Assembly (NCBI GenBank): GCA_964609385.1
Contig: CAZSSM010000134.1
Span: 1-12,851, forward strand
Reading direction: 5' to 3'
DNA length: 12,851 nt
Origin: CAZSSM01 sp964609385
GTDB taxonomy: Bacteria > Planctomycetota > Planctomycetia > Isosphaerales > Isosphaeraceae
The notes under the pieces are model-generated. The model worked only from the letters and a program-made list of their open reading frames with translations, was not told where the DNA came from and ran no database searches. Shown piece by piece: positions 1 through 6,859 of this stretch (positions within the stretch are counted from its first letter, which is position 1; each line of letters starts with the position of its first letter). The translations under genes were made by a program, and so were the position numbers.

Positions 1-1006
1 GCTGGTTGAGCTTGTGCGGGTACTCAGCGATCGGTTCGCTGATCGGCGAGGCCGAGTCGGCTCGATTGCGGGCACGTCGGCGGAGACCCTTGGGAAACGG
101 GTGGAAGGCCTCGCGGCGCGACCAACCGTAGTTACCGCCGTTCTCGATGATGTCGATCTCTTCCCAGAGGTTCTGGCCGACATCGCCTCCCCACATCTGG
201 CCGGTCTCACGGTCGAAAGTGAACTTCCAAACGTTCCGCAGGCCGATGGCGTAGACCTCCGGCGCCCAGCGGGCGAACCGCTCCGGATCGCGGAGACGCG
301 GGTTGGACGGCGGGATCCCATAGGCGCGGCCTTCCGAGGGATTGTCCACATCGATCCGGAGGATCGAGCCGAACCAATCTGAGGGGTTCTGTCCCGTGTT
401 CAGCGGATCGTCGGCAGCGCCGCCGTCACCCAACGAGATGTAGAGGAAGCCGTCGGGACCGAACTCGATGCAGCCACCGTTGTGGTTGCTGAACGGGTCC
501 TTCTCCGAGATCCAGATGATCTCCTCACTGTTGGGATCGGCCCGGCGCGGATCGTCGGCCGAGACGCGGAACCGGCTGACAACCGAGCGGCGGCCGGCCG
601 CGTCGTTCTTCGGATCGACCGCCGAGTAGTAGACGAAAAACTCGCCGTTCTCGGCGTAGTTGGGGTGGAAGGCCAGGCCGAGCATCCCTTCCTCGTTGCC
701 AGCCCGGTTGACCTTGGGGCCGCTGAGGTCCAGGAACAGACGCACGTCGTTGGTGGCCCGGTCGTTGGGGAACGAGACGATCCGGCCAACCTGCTCGATC
801 ACGAACAATAAGTTGCTCTCATCGCTCGGCCAGGCCATTGCGACGGGACGCTCGAACTTCAGGCTCTCGAAAGCCACCTGGGTCTTCATCGCCGGCAGCG
901 GCGCGTTCACGTCGGCCGACTCGGCCGCGACGCTCGGGGTCCGCGCCGATCCGGCTCCCACCGCAATCAGGATCACGCTTAGACGCAGCAAGGTGCGGGA
1001 GGTCAT
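1..1006 (-). CDS. PQQ-dependent glucose/sorbosone dehydrogenase family protein (C-terminus beyond window)
   Basis: I see 335 codons open to the left edge, so the 3' end is missing. The start ATG at 1006 is preceded by an AAGGA ribosome binding site at 1016-1020. Residues 1-28 form an export signal (basic start, hydrophobic core, then SVAA before ESAD), implying a periplasmic enzyme. Family motifs in order are EGMLGLAFHPNY (106-117), NHNGG (174-178), GPDGFLYISLGDGG (183-196), GLRN (255-258), WGGDVGQNLWEEID (272-285) and ENGGNYGW (288-295). These are typical of the soluble six-bladed propeller glucose/sorbosone dehydrogenases, which oxidise aldose sugars using PQQ. His175 probably matches the catalytic base of that family and Arg257 the conserved active-site Arg; both matches are from memory of the family. 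Planctomycete members may carry an extra C-terminal domain, which this window cannot show. The gene is divergent from the PEP-CTERM pair. The family call is firm; the substrate is unknown. Confidence 0.93.
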   Translation of the reverse strand, partial: MTSRTLLRLSVILIAVGAGSARTPSVAAESADVNAPLPAMKTQVAFESLKFERPVAMAWPSDESNLLFVIEQVGRIVSFPNDRATNDVRLFLDLSGPKVNRAGNEEGMLGLAFHPNYAENGEFFVYYSAVDPKNDAAGRRSVVSRFRVSADDPRRADPNSEEIIWISEKDPFSNHNGGCIEFGPDGFLYISLGDGGAADDPLNTGQNPSDWFGSILRIDVDNPSEGRAYGIPPSNPRLRDPERFARWAPEVYAIGLRNVWKFTFDRETGQMWGGDVGQNLWEEIDIIENGGNYGWSRREAFHPFPKGLRRRARNRADSASPISEPIAEYPHKLNQ

Positions 1007-1464
1007 TTCGGGGATTCCTTGGATCACGACTTGGCAACTGGGCGGAGTGGATCGACCGCAAAGGCCATCGCGAGGATCGGGCCACCACAAGCGGCGCAAC
1101 CGAGGCCTTCCGGCAATGGTCCTTAGTAGACTCAACCGCCCGGCATCCGTCAAACCGATCGCCCTGCCTGCAATCGACTCACAAGCTTCGACCTGTCTTC
1201 ACACGCCCCGTTTCGATGACCGAGTCCCTCTACGATCGCAACCGAGTTCTTCGAAAACACGAACCTTATGAGCGAATCTCCAGCCGATCCAACGTGTTGG
1301 CTGAGTACTCTGCCGGGGTTCATAACTCGGGACAGCTAGGTTCGATTTCTAGCCTCTTGTCGTCAGCTTGCCAGGGTGGTAACTTGCAGTTCAATTGCAT
1401 GTGTAATCTCTTCACAATGCTGATATGACCCCTCTCCCTTTCTTCCAGATCAGGAGCCGACCTC
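1007..1464. other. Divergent intergenic region (458 bp)
   Basis: No convincing gene lies here: the overlapping open frames are short and lack a good ribosome binding site. The region separates the minus-strand sugar dehydrogenase from the plus-strand PEP-CTERM genes, so it should hold both promoters. G+C falls to about 48% over 1321-1440. Visible sites are a perfect 12-bp palindrome CCAAC-GT-GTTGG at 1289-1300, a 5-bp inverted repeat GCTAG/CTAGC at 1335-1339 and 1349-1353, and a sigma-54-like -24/-12 element at 1373-1388. I saw no good -35/-10 pair for the plus strand. Confidence 0.6.
1373..1388 (+). promoter_or_regulatory. Candidate sigma-54 (-24/-12) promoter element
   Basis: The sequence AGGGTGG-TAAC-TTGCA has the required GG, exactly ten bases, then GC, with a perfect TTGCA at the -12 box. 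The -24 box matches the consensus TGGCACG at only 4 of 7 positions. The -12 box ends 76 bp upstream of the ATG at 1465. PEP-CTERM genes in some proteobacteria (Zoogloea) are known to be controlled by RpoN and the PrsK/PrsR pair, which makes the position suggestive. A chance match is possible, and nothing in this window shows that the organism uses that circuit. Confidence 0.3.
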
Positions 1465-2172
1465 ATGAAGAGGAGTTCCTTGGTACCAACTCTGCCGGTC
1501 ATGATCCTGGTTGTGACAGCCGTCATGTGGGCCGTCGCCGCGATGGCGGGCCATGCAAATGCAAATGCCGTTGTCTTCGACTTCGAGGAGCAACCCGATA
1601 CGGGTTTCAGCAATGGCGCCTTCATGAGCCTCACCGTCGTTGCAGACGGGTTGCAACTCACGATCTCCCGGCCTGGGACGCCGAACCAGTTCGACTTCTA
1701 CGACGTGAACGACATCGGAAATCCCACACTCCCGGCCTCCTGGGGATCACGTTCTCTGAATCCCTGGTTCAGCAACGAAGGCACGGCTTTCGTAGGCACG
1801 TTCGACCGCCCGGTGAGGTCGGTGTCCCTCGAGATGGGTGACTTCGGTCAGGATCCCGACGACCTAGTGCTTCAGGCCTTTGATGGCGTTGACGGGACGG
1901 GTTCGCTGCTCGATGAAGCGACCTTTCAGCTTCCTTCAGGTGGGTCAGACTTCACCGCGGCCCGCCTCTCGGTCGACGCTAATGCCGTCGCGATTCGATC
2001 GATCCGCTTTATCGGCGGCACCGACGCATTCGACACGCCTTTCGGTACGTTCTCGATTCCGAATTCGGTCTACTACGACAACATCTCAGTCGTCATCCCT
2101 GAGCCGTCCACGCTGTCGCTCTCGCTACTCGCCGTGACGGGCCTGCTGGCGCTGCTGCGGCGACGCATCTGA
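1465..2172 (+). CDS. PEP-CTERM sorting domain protein, N-terminal beta-rich domain
   Basis: This is a 235-residue exported protein. The ATG at 1465 has AGGAG at 1452-1456, eight bases upstream. Residues 1-35 are a long signal peptide ending HANANA. The C-terminus has the full exosortase signal: PEP at 212-214, a hydrophobic stretch to 231, and RRR at 232-234. Such proteins are cleaved by an exosortase and delivered to the cell surface or matrix. The body has short alternating hydrophobic/polar segments (VVFDFEEQ at 36-43, RSVSLEMGDFG at 118-128, SVYYDNISVV at 201-210), like the jelly-roll beta-sandwiches common in PEP-CTERM proteins. I do not recognise a named domain or catalytic residues. 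A second PEP-CTERM gene follows 152 bp downstream on the same strand and may be co-transcribed. The surface role is inferred from the sorting signal alone. Confidence 0.9.
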   Translation: MKRSSLVPTLPVMILVVTAVMWAVAAMAGHANANAVVFDFEEQPDTGFSNGAFMSLTVVADGLQLTISRPGTPNQFDFYDVNDIGNPTLPASWGSRSLNPWFSNEGTAFVGTFDRPVRSVSLEMGDFGQDPDDLVLQAFDGVDGTGSLLDEATFQLPSGGSDFTAARLSVDANAVAIRSIRFIGGTDAFDTPFGTFSIPNSVYYDNISVVIPEPSTLSLSLLAVTGLLALLRRRI

Positions 2173-2180
2173 CCTTCCGC

Positions 2181-2219
2181 AACCCTCGCCATGCGCTGCT
2201 GCAGAGCCGTGGTGGGGTT
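2181..2219 (+). other. Imperfect hairpin between the two PEP-CTERM genes
   Basis: The arms AACCC..CCA (2181-2191) and TGG.GGGGTT (2210-2219) can pair with mismatches around an 18-base loop, just after the stop of the first PEP-CTERM gene. No run of T follows, so termination is doubtful; it may only slow read-through. The remaining intergenic sequence up to 2324 shows nothing else clear. Confidence 0.2.
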
Positions 2220-2324
2220 AGGCCCGTTCTTTCACTCCACGCCGTCGATGAAGACGCACGTAAGACCGTCCATCTCTCCTGAGCCGACTCTCCCCAAGCG
2301 GACCCACCAGAGAAAGAAGACCTC

Positions 2325-3662
2325 ATGATGTGCAAGCTTCCTTGTTCGGCGGCCCTGGTTGCCGCGCTGCTTACTTGTTCCAGTCATGCAGTTGCGGCTA
2401 TCCCGCAGTTCTCGATCGCGCCCGTGCCGCTGTCGCCGGGCGGCTCGGCCAGTTTGGCCCGCGGAGTCAACACTTCCGGCGTGATAGCCGGTGTCGAAAC
2501 CGACGCATCGGGCAGCGCGAGCCTGTTCGTCAGTGACGGCATCAACACTGTCAACGCCGGCGTCCCGAGCTACTCCACGCCCATCACCTCTACGCAGGGA
2601 TTCCGCATCAACGACCGCGGCGTTATTGCCGGCGTTGGCCACTTCAACGCACCGCCCCCAGGCGAGACCACGGGCTCGGTACAGTACGACCGCGGCGTTG
2701 TCTACAACGCGACCACCTCCAGCTACCTCGCCGTGCTCGAGCCCTTCAATGACGCCGGTGGCCGCGCTGTGTTCGGGCTCTCGCTCAACAACGCCAATCG
2801 CGTCGTCGGCAATGCCAGTTCGAATCCCGACATATCGAACCCGTTCCCACGCCGCGCCTTTTGGTACGACGTCGACCCCAACCAGCCGTTGACGACCTAC
2901 AAGCTCGATCCGCTAATCAACGGTCTGCCGTTCCCAACAAACTCGTCGTTCACTGTTGCCAACGATGTCAACGCTGACGGGCTGATTGCCGGCTTCGCCA
3001 TCGTTCCCGACGACGCGTCCGCCAACCGCAACCGTGCGGTTCTTTGGGCCCCCGACTCACCGGACGTCAACGGCAACCCGTACACCATAGCCAACCGCAT
3101 CGACACACGTAACGATGCCGGAACCAGCAGTATCGCCCGCGCGCTCAACGACGACGGCTTGGTCGTCGGGCGGATGACGTTCTCAGCAATGCCGGGTGAC
3201 GAGACCGCCTTCGTTTACCGACCGGGCGACGCCGAACTAAACTCACTCGGCTTCCTCGACGGAGTGCGAACCGAAGCGCTCGACATCGGCCCCAACAACT
3301 GGATCGTTGGGTACGCCGGGGCCAGCGAAGGCAATCCCGCGGGAACGTCGGGTGGGCCCGACACGAACCGGGCGGTGCTCTGGCTGCCCGATGACGGTTC
3401 GGCTACCGGCTACGAGACGCTCGACCTGAACTCGCTCGTTTCCCTCGGATCAGTAGAATCCAGCGGGTGGACGCGTTTACTCCAAGCCCGTGCGGTCAAC
3501 GGCGACGGCACCATCGTCGGCTTTGGTCGCTATGTCGCAACGCCTGGGGGTCCAGAGGTGACTCGCGGCTTTGTGATGACCGTAGTGCCCGAGCCATCAT
3601 CCTTCTCGCTGCTCTCGGTTTCCGCGGGCGTAGGCCTTTTGGCGCTGAGGCGCAGAAGGTGA
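2325..3662 (+). CDS. PEP-CTERM protein with seven HAF-like repeats
   Basis: This is a 445-residue exported surface protein. A purine-rich AGAGAAAGAAG stretch precedes the ATG at 2325; a second ATG follows directly at 2328, so the exact first codon is uncertain. The signal peptide spans residues 1-24 (HAVA before AIPQF). Seven copies of a short repeat resembling [IVL]NxxGxI[AV]G begin at 48, 95, 154, 215, 274, 321 and 391, for example VNADGLIAGF and LNDDGLVVGR. Most repeats sit in units also containing RAVLW or RAFWY segments, the pattern of HAF-repeat or DUF3466-like extracellular proteins. Seven regular units would fit a seven-bladed beta-propeller (inference). The C-terminus has PEP at 422-424, a hydrophobic segment and RRRR. 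No enzyme motif is visible. Codon and tetranucleotide use differ from its neighbours: the gene is very poor in GATC. Confidence 0.92.
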   Translation: MMCKLPCSAALVAALLTCSSHAVAAIPQFSIAPVPLSPGGSASLARGVNTSGVIAGVETDASGSASLFVSDGINTVNAGVPSYSTPITSTQGFRINDRGVIAGVGHFNAPPPGETTGSVQYDRGVVYNATTSSYLAVLEPFNDAGGRAVFGLSLNNANRVVGNASSNPDISNPFPRRAFWYDVDPNQPLTTYKLDPLINGLPFPTNSSFTVANDVNADGLIAGFAIVPDDASANRNRAVLWAPDSPDVNGNPYTIANRIDTRNDAGTSSIARALNDDGLVVGRMTFSAMPGDETAFVYRPGDAELNSLGFLDGVRTEALDIGPNNWIVGYAGASEGNPAGTSGGPDTNRAVLWLPDDGSATGYETLDLNSLVSLGSVESSGWTRLLQARAVNGDGTIVGFGRYVATPGGPEVTRGFVMTVVPEPSSFSLLSVSAGVGLLALRRRR

Positions 3663-3747
3663 TCCCGGCTTCTTACGCAGCTCGGATTTAGAGGTTCGTC
3701 TGATTTTGGGAAAGTCGTGAGGGACGTAGCGCCACTAGCAACCGATT

Positions 3748-3882
3748 TCACCACATAGCAGGGGCGTTGTAGACCTCGAGGAAGTCGTACGCCCGTCGGG
3801 CCGCGTCCAACCGTATACAGACCAAGTAGCCGATGAGGAATACTTGCTCCTGATCGATGACATGACTTTTACATTCAATTAC
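3748..3882 (-). pseudogene. Possible remnant of an unrecognised protein (44 codons, no start)
   Basis: Between a TGA at 3883-3885 and a TGA at 3748-3750 (minus-strand codons) lies a 44-codon open stretch without ATG, GTG or TTG near its beginning. Its peptide is protein-like, including GYLVCIRLDAARRAYD followed by FLEVYNAPAMW at the end, and is free of the Arg/Ser/Pro-rich composition typical of shadow frames here. The upstream half runs into the AT-rich patch. It may be the C-terminal end of a decayed gene or a chance frame. I do not recognise the family. Confidence 0.25.
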
Positions 3883-3896
3883 TCATAACATATTTT
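3868..3896 (+). promoter_or_regulatory. Candidate sigma-70 promoter upstream of the cupin gene
   Basis: A -35 like TTTACA (3868-3873, 5 of 6 matches) and a -10 like TATTTT (3891-3896, 4 of 6 matches) are separated by exactly 17 bp inside the AT-rich patch. Transcription would start near 3903 and give the cupin gene a leader of about 240 nt. AT-rich DNA produces such matches easily, so this is tentative. Confidence 0.3.
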
Positions 3897-4144
3897 CACG
3901 GAATTTCTCAGTGGCAATCAATGACTGCCTCTAAATGCGTTACTGGACGAAATTCAAGAAACGGGCTCGAATATTATTTCGCGTTCATGGATTGGGGCTC
4001 ATCGGCACTGGCGCGATCATTCGGAGGGGGAATCGAGTCGGTTCTCGGCTTCAATCCGAGGTATCCTTCGAAGCTGAAGATCGGGCGTCCGTCACGATGG
4101 CTTAACCTCAGTCTTGTCCCGTCTCACCCCACGAGGAAACCGCG

Positions 4145-4579
4145 ATGGGAACCCAATCGGACGACGAGGCGATCGATCGCGAGGTGATCACGGTCCGCCC
4201 CGATGAGGCGACGATGACCCGACAGCAACTCCCCTACTTTCTTGGGATCTCCAACGTGTCGGCCGGCGCAACGGGCTTGTCGATGAACCTCGTCGTCGTT
4301 CCACCCGGCGGTCGGGCCACGCCCCACATCCATCGTAGCTTTGAGACGGCCATCTATGTCCTGGAAGGGCAAGTCGAGACGCGCTACGGACCGGGCCTGA
4401 GTCGATCGGTCATCAATAGTCCAGGCGACTTCCTGTTCATCCCGCCGGGCGTGCCGCACCAGCCGATCAACCTCAGCGAGACCGAGCCGGCCCGCGCCAT
4501 TATCGCCCGAAACGATGCCGGCGAGGTTGAAGACGTCGTCCCATACCCCGAAGCCGAACCCGACGATCGGCCGAACTGA
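4145..4579 (+). CDS. Single-domain cupin protein
   Basis: This is a 144-residue cytoplasmic protein with no signal peptide. The ATG at 4145 is preceded by GAGGAAA at 4133-4139. Both cupin motifs are complete. Motif 1 is GGRATPHIHRSFETAIYVLEG (55-75), supplying His61, His63 and Glu67. Motif 2 is PGDFLFIPPGVPHQPIN (93-109), supplying His105. These four side chains are the usual metal ligands, so a metal-binding jelly-roll barrel is expected. Small cupins of this type include dioxygenases, sugar isomerases and ligand sensors; nothing here separates these. The acidic tail (EVEDVVPYPEAEPDD) is typical of small stand-alone cupins. It sits alone, with 482 bp before it and 394 bp after, so context does not suggest a substrate. 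The fold assignment is secure and the function unknown. Confidence 0.92.
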   Translation: MGTQSDDEAIDREVITVRPDEATMTRQQLPYFLGISNVSAGATGLSMNLVVVPPGGRATPHIHRSFETAIYVLEGQVETRYGPGLSRSVINSPGDFLFIPPGVPHQPINLSETEPARAIIARNDAGEVEDVVPYPEAEPDDRPN

Positions 4580-4615
4580 GGCCTCAGGAAAGCCGCTCAC
4601 ACCCTGCTGCTTTGC

Positions 4616-4646
4616 AAGCCCAATCGCGTCACCACAACGCGGGCTT
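4616..4646 (+). terminator. Possible terminator after the cupin gene
   Basis: AAGCCC (4616-4621) pairs with GGGCTT (4641-4646), and GCGT (4626-4629) pairs with ACGC (4637-4640), leaving a 4-base bulge and a 7-base loop. It begins 37 bases after the stop codon. Only a short TTTG follows, so it is at best a weak intrinsic terminator. Confidence 0.3.
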
Positions 4647-4883
4647 TGTCGCGATGATCCCCCTTGGACCGCCCACACCCTACCCACAGGCAAAGTCGAT
4701 TGCCAAAGAAGTGGAGTCCGGGACAGGTCGTGCTCGAATTAATGGAAGAGATTCGTGCTCGATCCGTATCTGGCCCATGATCTCGAGAGCCGTTGGTCTT
4801 CCATCGGGAGGTCCAATCCGCTGCTCCAAGATCCCGCCTCGCTCGAGATCCCTGAATCACTTTTTGGTTCGACGGCAAGCGCT

Positions 4884-4898
4884 GACGACTGAGTCGTC
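4884..4898. promoter_or_regulatory. Operator-like 15-bp palindrome
   Basis: GACGACT and AGTCGTC form perfect 7-bp arms around a single central G, 75 bp upstream of the ATG at 4974. Its form suits a dimeric repressor or activator. No -35/-10 pair is clear beside it, so its role is unproven. Confidence 0.25.
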
Positions 4899-4973
4899 TC
4901 CAATCACCGGACCACGGTTTGTGATCAGGTGGTCCCTGCACGCCGACCGGCGTTTATGTTGAGAGGACAAGCG

Positions 4974-5726
4974 ATGCTGGCGGAGAACGACCTGAGGCTA
5001 GCCTGGCATGCCCAGCGTCGCGGATTGCGTTCGCGTCGGCTGGCCTTGGTGACTCTCGCATTGGCGGCCGGCGACATCCACAAGCATTCCTGGACCGAAA
5101 CGCTCTGGGAATCACTAGTCCGGAGTCACCCCCAGCATCCGTTTGCCCGCTGCTTCGATCGCGAACACGCCCTTTCCGATCGTCGGATCCTCCGGCAACT
5201 CATCCGACTCCGACATACGTTTCCACCAGTTCGGGTGGACTGGCTCCTGCAACGCGAGGAGGTCCGGACCGGTCCGTATCGCGCCCAGTCGTTGTCTACG
5301 CCGTTGATTGTCTCCGATCTGCTGCGTTGGGACCGTGGGCTCATCCGTCAACGGGTCCGAGAGGCCTCGATCGCCGTCGACGTGCACGATCCCATGCCGA
5401 AACCGATCGTGTCGGCCATGTCCGGTTCACCAGACCCCAAAGCCCCGGATCGTTCCATCATCGAGACCGCTTCCTCGGCGTCGTGGATCGATTGTCTGGC
5501 CTCGATGCTGATGGTCGTGCAGATCCATCAGATCGGTAAATCAGCGGTCGCCCTGTTTCGCGATGATCGCCCATCAACCACGAGTCGGACCCAGCCCTCC
5601 ACGGGCAAGAGATCTGGTTCGGCAGTCGTTATCCCGCACGTCCCGAGTGACCACATCCACATGCCCAAGTTTGCGGACCTGGAGCCCAGCATCTACTCGT
5701 TAAACCGGCCGGTACCCCGTCCCTGA
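4974..5726 (+). CDS. Conserved-looking protein of unknown function
   Basis: This is a 250-residue protein. I chose the ATG at 4974 because AGAGGA lies at 4962-4967 with normal spacing; GTG 4929 and ATG 4956 in the same frame lack such a site. The first half is rich in Arg, Leu and His and predicted mostly helical: LRLAWHAQRRGLRSRRLALV at 7-26, then HPQHPFARCFDREHALSDRR at 52-71, a leucine/arginine helix at 72-81, and VRVDWLLQREEVRTGPYR at 87-104. The last third is Pro/Ser/Asp-rich and probably unstructured. No signal peptide, membrane segment or catalytic motif is seen. It ends 11 bp from the convergent gene at 5738. I do not recognise the family; the HPF segment and length feel like planctomycete-specific proteins, but that is an impression. 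Hairpins lie just upstream of its ribosome binding site. Confidence 0.7.
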   Translation: MLAENDLRLAWHAQRRGLRSRRLALVTLALAAGDIHKHSWTETLWESLVRSHPQHPFARCFDREHALSDRRILRQLIRLRHTFPPVRVDWLLQREEVRTGPYRAQSLSTPLIVSDLLRWDRGLIRQRVREASIAVDVHDPMPKPIVSAMSGSPDPKAPDRSIIETASSASWIDCLASMLMVVQIHQIGKSAVALFRDDRPSTTSRTQPSTGKRSGSAVVIPHVPSDHIHMPKFADLEPSIYSLNRPVPRP

Positions 5727-5737
5727 GCAGAGAAGAG

Positions 5738-6556
5738 TCAGTCCGAGTCAGGGTCTGACCAGGACGGCCGCGCACTGGACGTCGGTCGGGATGCTCCAAC
5801 AGATCCGTTGGCCCCGCCTTGATGGAGCACGCGGACCGGCTCTCGTCGATGGCGGAGGTCAGCCGTCAGGGCGTTTCCGAGCCGTCGGTCGAGGGCATCG
5901 ATGGCCGCGTCCAGGACACTTCGCGCGGTGTCGAGATGATGCGGCCGCATCGCGTAGGGGTCGCGAGGTAGACCCGTCTTCGGATAGACTAGCCGCTCAT
6001 TGGGTAAATCCAGGTCCTCGGGGACCTGATGGGGTTGGAGCGGCTCGAAGTCGCGGCCGTTAACCGCCGATCGATAGTAAGCCCGGCGCTGAGCAGCCGG
6101 GCCGGGATAGGACCACGCCGCCTTGAGCGAGAGCAGCTCGGCGAATTGCGGCCACGGTGCGCGTCGGGGATCGAAGTCCGATGGCGAAGGATCCGTAGCG
6201 ATGGTCGGCAACAGACGCCAAACTTCGGCCAACGGCATCGGGCGACTTGGGTCGGCCACTAAAGGCGCCAATTCGGGACGGCCTAGCTCGACAGCCGCCT
6301 GATGAACTAGGGCTTCGGCCGCGCTGAGGTACAGCAGGAAGCCGGCGCGGGCCAATCGGCTCGATTCACTCTCGGACCGCGCGATCATCAACCGGCTTTG
6401 ATTATGGAAATGCAAGGCGTCTTGGTAGAGGCAATGAAATGGGCTGACGACCGCCTCCAAGATCGCCTGCGATTCGGTCGTCGACGCCGAGGCAGACTCG
6501 GCCTGAGTACCTGGGCCGTTCCGATAGGGACGCGGCGCCTCGAAGGTCTGCGACAT
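5738..6556 (-). CDS. Hypothetical protein with helical, HEPN-like core
   Basis: This is a 272-residue soluble protein. The ATG at 6556 has AGAGGA about nine bases upstream. Residues 1-30 are Ser/Thr/Glu-rich and likely disordered. Residues 32-92 look like two or three long amphipathic helices, including RAGFLLYLSAAEALVHQAAV (70-89). This resembles HEPN-type four-helix domains in pattern, with AEALVH at 80-85, but a clear Rx4-6H catalytic motif is not obvious, so I make no nuclease claim. A tryptophan/proline-rich middle (112-163) and another helix (206-231) follow. The last 40 residues are Arg/Gly/Ser-rich. It converges with the unknown gene ending at 5726, only 11 bp away. I do not recognise the family. 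Confidence 0.7.
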   Translation of the reverse strand: MSQTFEAPRPYRNGPGTQAESASASTTESQAILEAVVSPFHCLYQDALHFHNQSRLMIARSESESSRLARAGFLLYLSAAEALVHQAAVELGRPELAPLVADPSRPMPLAEVWRLLPTIATDPSPSDFDPRRAPWPQFAELLSLKAAWSYPGPAAQRRAYYRSAVNGRDFEPLQPHQVPEDLDLPNERLVYPKTGLPRDPYAMRPHHLDTARSVLDAAIDALDRRLGNALTADLRHRREPVRVLHQGGANGSVGASRPTSSARPSWSDPDSD

Positions 6557-6859
6557 CGCGGAAGATCCTCTGGAAACTGAGGGCCTCGAATCGTTCCGAT
6601 CGAAAGATGTGAAACAATTGCATTACCCGAAGATGCCCGGCCACGCAACACAACGGCCTGTTTAGATCGACAGAACCATTTGTGGAGCGAATACGAGGAC
6701 TTCGATCAAACTATTTGCCTTAGGGGTCACCGACAAGGCCCGGTCAACCCCGTGGGCTTCAAAGAGGTTCTATTGTACGCCCAACCGACCCATTTGGAAC
6801 GGGTCCGGGCCATTCGAGCGATCATGCCAAGTCACTCATGCCGCGACGCATCGCTCAGC
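6557..6859. other. Intergenic region (303 bp), nothing clear
   Basis: This region lies between the start of the minus-strand gene at 6556 and the end of the lipoprotein gene at 6860. It should contain the promoter for the former, but I found no good -35/-10 pair. A 7-bp inverted repeat (GAGCGAT at 6816-6822, ATCGCTC at 6850-6856) lies just beyond the lipoprotein stop codon, with a 27-base loop and no T run, so it is a poor terminator. Open frames here look like chance. Confidence 0.5.

Larger units (their letters stand above)
3663..4144. other. Gene-poor region (482 bp) with AT-rich patch
   Basis: No intact gene is supported between the PEP-CTERM gene and the cupin. The segment 3861-3960 is only about 35% G+C by hand count, far below the rest of the window. 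The region contains a possible gene remnant on the minus strand (3748-3882) and a promoter-like pair on the plus strand (3868-3896). A plus-strand open frame from 3921 to 4187 has no ribosome binding site and overlaps the cupin start, so I do not call it. Confidence 0.6.
4580..4973. other. Intergenic region (394 bp) with several inverted repeats
   Basis: No gene is supported: the open frames on both strands lack ribosome binding sites and have shadow-like composition. The region holds a perfect palindrome CTGAGGCCTCAG over the cupin stop codon (4576-4587), a bulged hairpin at 4616-4646, a 15-bp odd palindrome at 4884-4898, and a 7-bp inverted repeat at 4909-4935 just before the next gene. Confidence 0.55.

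Noticed and set aside
1459..2328. Identical 10-mer GACCTCATGA at the starts of both PEP-CTERM genes (1459-1468 and 2319-2328)
   Set aside because: Short, and includes the start codon; two occurrences are not enough to suggest a shared regulatory element.
3921..4187. Plus-strand 88-codon frame before the cupin gene
   Set aside because: No ribosome binding site, overlaps the cupin start by 43 bp in another frame, and its tail is Arg/Pro-rich like other shadow frames.
4597..4962. Overlapping open frames on both strands between the cupin and the unknown gene
   Set aside because: No ribosome binding sites and low-complexity Arg/Ser/Pro composition; the region is better explained as intergenic with inverted repeats.
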